From assembly GCA_015680905.1 (NCBI GenBank), contig CM027378.1, forward strand, positions 434,001-498,000: a stretch of DNA of 64,000 bases, given 5' to 3'. The notes beneath the pieces are model-generated. The model saw nothing but the letters and a program-made list of their open reading frames with translations. It had not been told where the DNA came from and did not search any database. Shown in pieces: positions 58,858 through 64,000 of this stretch. Numbering within the stretch: the stretch's first letter is position 1; every line of letters starts with the position of its first letter. Made by a program: the position numbers and the translations under genes. Source of the stretch: Coptis chinensis. Its lineage: Eukaryota > Streptophyta > Magnoliopsida > Ranunculales > Ranunculaceae.

Positions 58858-59858
58858 CATCTTCATCAAACATTGCATCTTCATCAAACATGACACCTCC
58901 AAAACTCATTCCTAAGCAATCTTTTCAGTCTATGATGGATTCCAATACTTATGACCATCTCTTCCGTGACTACATCATTAACATTGGGTGGCCTTCCCTA
59001 GTTCTTCAACCTGACCAAACTTATTCTCCGAGTTTGGCCGCATACTTTTATGCTAATATGGAGGACACACCGGAATTCAATCATGCACATGACTTCTACT
59101 TAGACGGGTTCACAATCCTAGTTGGTGACACACATCATATTTTTTCTGAACAACAGCTTGCCCTAACTTTGGATCTTCCATATCACGAACCGGCCGCATC
59201 ATGACATTACATCTATCATAATTCTTACCGTTCCTTTCAGTGACAAGTTTTTCGCGAAACTTACGGTGATGGTCTTGAGATTAAATGAGAAGGAGATGGC
59301 CATGTGCCATGGCGCGACATCACCATTCCCTTAGCAAGCATGACCATGAACATGGGGACTGCGATGTTGTTTATACTCCTGGATATCATGGGAGATTAAC
59401 ATTTTTCTACTGCCAATGAGGCTGCCTGCGTAGTATTTAGTGCACTGGCTCAAGGTCATACATTATTTAACATCTTAGATTGTGTTATCTCCAACCTAAA
59501 ATGATGAGCTCGCACTTTTCAGGATCAGTATATACTTTTACCTGTAACCGCTTGCCGAATCATGAAGACACATTTCCCACAGTTTGTAGCTACTTTTCAT
59601 GACTGGGTCAAGGTAGATTTTATGTACCCAGCAAACAAAATTATTCGTTCATTAAGGTTTAGGCAATGGAAACGTTCCGCTCGGTACCTGAGGCATGTTC
59701 GTTGTTACCCAAATGATGAAAATATGAAGAAACATTTGAACAAATCTGGAGACAAAGAATGGGTAGAAATTTGGCAGACTATTATCTTTTGGCGTGATGC
59801 TAAGGAAATGCATTTTCTTATTGAAGACGCCAGACCTACACATCCTGCTGGATGGTAA
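58858..59858 (+). pseudogene. Plant-transposon ORF, copy C (N-terminal part)
   Basis: Reads MTSSSNIASSSNMTPPKLIP, then YIINIGWPSLVLQPDQ, SLAAYFYANMEDTPEF, DFYLDGFTILVGDTHHIFSE and LALTLDLPYHEP. This is the clearest match in the window to the plant transposon domain of copy B. The frame breaks after 59204. A further open part at 59562-59858 (MKTHFPQFVATFHDWVKVDF) probably continues it. Confidence 0.6.
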
Positions 59859-60758
59859 ATTTGAGCATGACATTGTACATATATGTAGCTAAAAAGTTAT
59901 GTTTCGTGTGCTATTGTTTTTCATTGTTTCTTTATGTATAATATATTATGCTCTCCAACCTTTGTGTTCCAGCAATCTAGACCTAATTTTGCTCACGGTT
60001 CTCAGGTAATTTCTTTCTTTATCTATTGATACTTCGAGGACTAAACATCATTCTATTTGGGAGTGTCTTAAACCTGTAGCAAAAATTAGGCAAATTGTAG
60101 CTTGTATATAGTTTTTATTTTCTTGTTAATAATTGCACTTAGTGACAAAGTCTTGTCTCATTTTCAATGATGAAAATTGTCTAGAAATCTCATATTAGTA
60201 TTCGAATTAGGATTTGTTTTTAAGAAACTTAAGATAATACGTATGCAATAGTTTATACATCTTTTCATGAACATTCAGGTACTAAGTATCATCGATTGTA
60301 CATAATAGTAAATTTCTGGAACCAACGGTTAGTTACTTAAACGATCAATCTTGTGAGAATCTAACCAAAAAGCCTCGATATGTGTGATATGTGAGTAATG
60401 ACATAAAGGAGTAGTTTTTCCGATTAGAGAAAATCATGCATCTACTTACTTGATCACCACCCGAACCCTAGGTGAGAATTTAGGCCTTCTTTGGATCGAC
60501 ATAGCTAAAAAATTCTTACATGTTACAAATTTTACCGCTAGTCACTCCACTGAACCTTTCATCAAACCTTTCACTTTCACCAAAAATTCCTTACCCATCT
60601 ATTAAACCAAATAAAAGAATCTACCTAAGTGATGAGTATGAGAAATAGGATGAAATGTGGAAAACTAAAGAGAAAGACTTGTCCCAAATAAAAGTCAGTT
60701 ACTTGCTTCAGGAAAGAAAAATAGAATCATGTTCTTAAGTCATATAAAAAAAAAAAAA
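59859..60758. other. Spacer right of the transposon ORFs
   Basis: AT-rich sequence with no supported gene. It ends in an A run (60746-60758) right at the inner edge of the right arm. Confidence 0.4.
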
Positions 60759-61610
60759 TCATCAGTATTCAGAGGCTTAAGAACAGGGTTGGAAAACTCA
60801 GTTAGAAGAATGAAAGAAAACAAGGATTTCTCTAGTATAAATATCTTGAAGACCCTATTCTCTCATACTCGTAAATTTTGATTATCCATTTCTATTTTCT
60901 TCTACACCATCACCTAATCCCCACAATACCTAATAAATACTTCTAGCTCAATTAGGAGTAGGAAGGTGTGATAATAAGTAGTAGACGTGATTGATCGACC
61001 TTGGCTCCTCTGATTGTCATTGAGATGTGAGGAAACGTGTGCCCACTACACACTGGAGTTAACGAAACTTGAGTGGTAAAAATTTGAGTGAATTTGTGTT
61101 TCGACACATACCTGTGAGAACCCATTTAGGTACGCTCTCCAGAGGATCCAGAAACGGCCCTGCTAGTACATTTCAATGTAAAAATTACTGTATGCATGAT
61201 CATATGTAGATGCTTTAATTATTGAATACATATTAACTTGAGTTTCAAAGAAATCAATCCTTGTTCCCTGCTAAGGAGATGTATGGATATGTGAGATTAA
61301 TTTAAGAAATGAGTTTTTGTCACTGAGTCGTTGTAGTATAGTGGTGAATATTCCTGCCTGTCACGCGGGTGACCCGGGTTCGTTTCCCGGCAGCGGCGCC
61401 ATTTTGATATTCACCTTTTGCTATGTTAGAGATTTGAATCTCTTCCTTGGCCAAAATGCGAAAACAAAGTATTTCCTTACTCACGATTTTCGTGTTTGTA
61501 TAGTTTTGAGTAGGGATTCGTACCAACCTAAATTCTAGGACCACTTACAACTTGGTTTTGCTCTTTGGAAACTAGTGAGTAAGTTTAGTTAAGGTTTCAT
61601 TAATACTAAC
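60759..61610. repeat. Right arm of the palindrome
   Basis: 852 bp, the reverse complement of 55066-55916. Its outer end stops exactly where the hAT terminus begins (61611), so the arm is probably interrupted, not finished. Confidence 0.92.
61327..61401 (+). other. tRNA-Asp(GTC)-like sequence with encoded CCA
   Basis: 61327-61398 folds as a complete tRNA-Asp: acceptor GTCGTTG/CAGCGGC, anticodon loop CTGTCAC with GTC, and T arm CCGGG/CCCGG. CCA follows at 61399-61401. It is better preserved than the left-arm copy; the T loop TTCGTTT differs from TTCGANT. Nuclear tRNA genes of plants do not encode CCA, so a reverse-transcribed origin is more likely than a tRNA gene. Confidence 0.8.
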
Positions 61611-61801
61611 TAGGGGTGGGCAATGGGCCGGGCCGGGCTAGCCCGGCCCTAAATATTAAAGCCCTTTATATATTAAGGCCGGGCCGGGCCGGTCCTAAAG
61701 TTAGCATAGGGTCGGGTCGGGCCGGGTCATAAGTCTAAATCTCAAGCCCTGACCCTACCCTAAGCCCTCTTTAAAGGCTTTAGGGCCGGGCCTATATATT
61801 T

Positions 61802-62584
61802 TATTCTTTTTATTGCATCAGTTTAAAAACTCATTTATATTACAAAAATGTACATAAATCTACAAACTCAAAGTCCCACTAATCTAGTAATAATCCCGGA
61901 TAAGTTCAACAATTTAAAATGCACATCCACAATATAAAATGTTGCAATCTATAATTCTATATCCAAAATTTTTATCTTCATTGATAGTTACAAAATGTTA
62001 TTAAATTCCAGTCTGTTGGTCTAAGTAAATAGATGACCTACTTCACTATGCAAAGACAAAAAGAAAGCCTGCTAAAGGAAAATTCGTTGACTGTTAATAC
62101 AATAGAGACTTAAGATCCCCTTAATGAACTAGGATAATATATATTATAGAAAATAATCAAAATTAATTAAGTATATATGTTATAGAAAATAATTGAATGT
62201 TAGTTCACAGAGAGGAAGACTGCCAATGTGAACTTGACAGCGCCTTAACGTCTTCCAAGGCCATGACAATCTTTTTGGCAATCAAACTGGAAGGCCCTCA
62301 ATTCTGCTCACTTCGTATGTGAAATAGAATGGCATACCATAATTTTCCTGTAAAGCAACTTTAGCACTTGATTGCAAGCACAACTCAGGAAAAAATTAAT
62401 TAAGCATCCCATCTAATCCCATCCATCTTTGATGCTTTTAGGATATTATATAGAAAGTTCTTTTTTTCTTAAGAATAAGTTCAAACTGCAAAAAACATAA
62501 ACTGAAAGTAACTTGTTCCACAAAACTCCAAGATCTTTTCCAACAAAGAATACCAATCCGAACAAAACTTCGCACGGACTCCAC
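61802..62584. other. Non-coding interior of the hAT element
   Basis: AT-rich, with no supported gene. Phrases such as tatatgttatagaaaataatt are repeated near 62140-62190. Confidence 0.4.
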
Positions 62585-63040
62585 CTAGTAAAAGAATCTA
62601 GGTACTTTACCACCAACATTCTTCCTTACCGCCTCTTCATGATCCATGATGCCAAAGATAAGTTGTCGTACAAGAATATATCCAAACCGCAGTGTCCAAC
62701 ATAAACAATTTTAGACGCTTCACATATAACATGATCTAGAGCATTCTGTCACTGTATTGTTAATGGCTAATGCAAGGAACTCATAATTTGTGGAAGCAGC
62801 ACATGTAACTTCATTCAAAACTAAAGGACTAAACAAGAGGATCAGACTAACCTGTCTAGATGGAAGCAACCTTGCAGTCCAGGGCTCGATGTCTTTAACG
62901 CCAACATCAAAACGAGGACTAATGACTCCACACTTGTTAAGTCGCCTATTGAGTTCAACCACAATCTTTCCAGATCTGTGATCCTCGACATACTCAAACT
63001 CCCCAATATAACCATGCTTCTGCATAACAAGAAGGAACTT
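62585..63040 (-). pseudogene. RPS15A: Ribosomal protein S15a (uS8) gene fragment
   Basis: Two exons of cytosolic 40S protein S15a are readable on the minus strand. 63040-62852 gives [20 protein letters not shown], then [19 protein letters not shown] and TARLLPSRQ, ending in a good donor (cag/GTTAGT). 62686-62585 gives FGYIL..., [17 protein letters not shown] and FFY with a stop. The second exon's acceptor reads GCGG instead of CAG, and several residues differ from the nearly invariant family sequence. The first exon ([20 protein letters not shown] in the family) was not found on this strand. It lies between the hAT transposase and the hAT end, so it may be captured cargo. Confidence 0.85.
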
Positions 63041-63700
63041 TATTTTTTTTATATAGAAAGTTCTTAATCCTTCACAAATGAAACAAGTATATTATCCATG
63101 TTTCCGAGGGAATAAAGAATGTTGCATTTACCACTTTACCAGTGCACTAAGCTGAAAATGTTGTTTCAGACAAGCAAGGTACATAGCACGCGCTATGGTT
63201 TTGACATGGTGAGAATCTCATATACAAGAAGGCTACAGATGACAGCCAAGACACCATTGATTGAGCGAAGAGTTGCAGCAGTGAAAATTTCAGAAAATGA
63301 AGAAACTAACTCTGTACAAAACATTCTAGGAAACAAAGAAGCAACATGGCCAAGTGAAAGAAAGTACCTGCAACAGTTATAAGAAAACATAAATCAACAT
63401 ATAATAAGAAGAAAAGCAGAAAATGAGTTTATTACTAGATTATATAACATAAAGAATATAAGAATTAAATTAGATGAATCATGAATAAAGTAAACAGAAA
63501 TTCTTACAAGTTATAAACAATTAATCAGTAGAGTATTGCTCACCTCCAAAATAATATCAAGGAAGTGAATCTTCATAATTCCTCTACTGCCAAAACAGAG
63601 TCACAAAAAGTGGGAGAACCTTGTGAGATAGCTACAAAATAAATAAGTTCCAAGTCCAAAAGATTCTCCTACACAAAAAAGGATCGCTGCACATACAAAA

Positions 63701-64000
63701 TTACAGGTCCTGATCTTCCATTAACATGTGTGCCTCGAAGTCTTCCAAATCTTCATCTTGTAACCCTTCCTCAGCTTGAAACCAGTCTTTTAAACAAATT
63801 AACGCCTCAACTATTTCAGGTAACAAAGAACTTCGACATTTGCTCACGACACGTTCACTTGCACTGAATGCTGATTCAGACGGTACAGTAGATACCGGTA
63901 TAGTTAATAAATCACGTGCCATTGCAGCCAGAATAGGATACGCAGTTCCTTGGGTCTTCCACCATTCTAGAACATCAAATGATTCGCTAGAATCAACGAT
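63701..64000 (-). CDS. hAT transposase, C-terminal dimerisation domain (partial)
   Basis: The minus-strand frame is open from the window edge to a stop at 63701. It reads FDVLEWWKTQGTAYPILAAM, ARDLLTIPVSTVPSESAFSA, SERVVSKCRSSLLPEIVEAL and CLKDWFQAEEG. This is the hAT dimerisation domain (WW....YP.L...ARD.L.IP.STV.SE..FS), which ends plant hAT transposases. The catalytic domain should lie beyond 64000. No damage is visible in this part. Confidence 0.92.
   Translation of the reverse strand: MVDSSESFDVLEWWKTQGTAYPILAAMARDLLTIPVSTVPSESAFSASERVVSKCRSSLLPEIVEALICLKDWFQAEEGLQDEDLEDFEAHMLMEDQDL

Larger units (their letters stand above)
61611..64000 (-). mobile_element. hAT transposon, 3' part, running off the window
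   Basis: The terminus TAGGGGTGGGCAATGGGCC at 61611 and the sub-terminal GGGCCGGGCC repeats to about 61800 are typical of plant hAT elements. The C-terminal transposase coding region is on the minus strand at 63701-64000. The 8 bp before the terminus, ATACTAAC (61603-61610), is the expected target duplication. The other end lies beyond 64000. Confidence 0.8.

Noticed and set aside
61327..61401. A functional tRNA-Asp gene on the plus strand
   Set aside because: The fold is good, but CCA is encoded directly after the discriminator, a second mutated copy lies in mirror position, and the flanks match gypsy leader sequence. A retroelement origin explains all of this better. A Pol III transcript is not excluded.
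63206..63217. ATGGTGAGAATC on the plus strand, identical to the usual start of RPS15a
   Set aside because: It is on the opposite strand to the two S15a exons and the following codons do not match the family. Probably chance, or a scrambled remnant.

Overview
The window is nuclear DNA from a flowering plant, most likely a eudicot. Genes carry introns with GT/AG borders, the DNA is AT-rich, and much of it is plant-type transposable elements (Ty1/copia, Ty3/gypsy Tat-like, LINE, MULE, hAT, TRIMs, MITEs). I cannot name the species.

Host genes. A GRP23-like PPR gene (3717-1927, minus) is broken by two frameshifts, and a copia element sits 5 bp upstream of its ATG. A single-exon DPH4-like J-protein gene lies at 15174-14593 (minus). 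RAD17, the checkpoint clamp-loader subunit, occupies 21140-31671 (plus). Its ten exons join in frame to 595 codons plus stop, and its introns are loaded with small transposons. A two-exon gene for a small CCHC zinc-knuckle protein lies at 49407-49849 (plus). Fragments of other genes are present: a possible TPR exon (39-108), an orphan Raf-like kinase exon (14216-14115, minus), an mTERF relic (about 48880-48400, minus), a decayed second copy of the RAD17 3' half (44083-46100) and two exons of ribosomal protein S15a (63040-62585, minus).

Layout. 1-1900: tRNA-like tandem repeats and a palindromic minisatellite. 1.9-9.3 kb: the PPR gene and the copia element. 10.5-12 kb: a 5'-truncated LINE with a target-site duplication. 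12-21 kb: mostly non-coding, with DPH4 and a foldback element carrying a nested MITE. 21-32 kb: RAD17. 33.5-43.9 kb: a decayed Tat-lineage gypsy element with a tandem-repeat 3' region and an antisense ORF. 44-46.9 kb: RAD17 pseudocopy and another gypsy fragment. 47-49 kb: tRNA-like sequence, a second palindromic minisatellite and the mTERF relic. 49.4-53.4 kb: the zinc-knuckle gene converging on a dead MULE transposase gene. 55.07-61.61 kb: a 6.5-kb palindrome with 0.85-kb arms. 61.6-64 kb: the end of an hAT element running off the window.

The most unusual structure is the palindrome. Each arm holds a full-length tRNA-Asp sequence that includes the CCA tail. In the left arm this sits where a gypsy primer-binding site would be, which suggests reverse transcription of a whole primer tRNA. 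Between the arms lie several diverged copies of one family of plant-transposon ORFs. The right arm is cut by the hAT element, which also contains the RPS15a exons.
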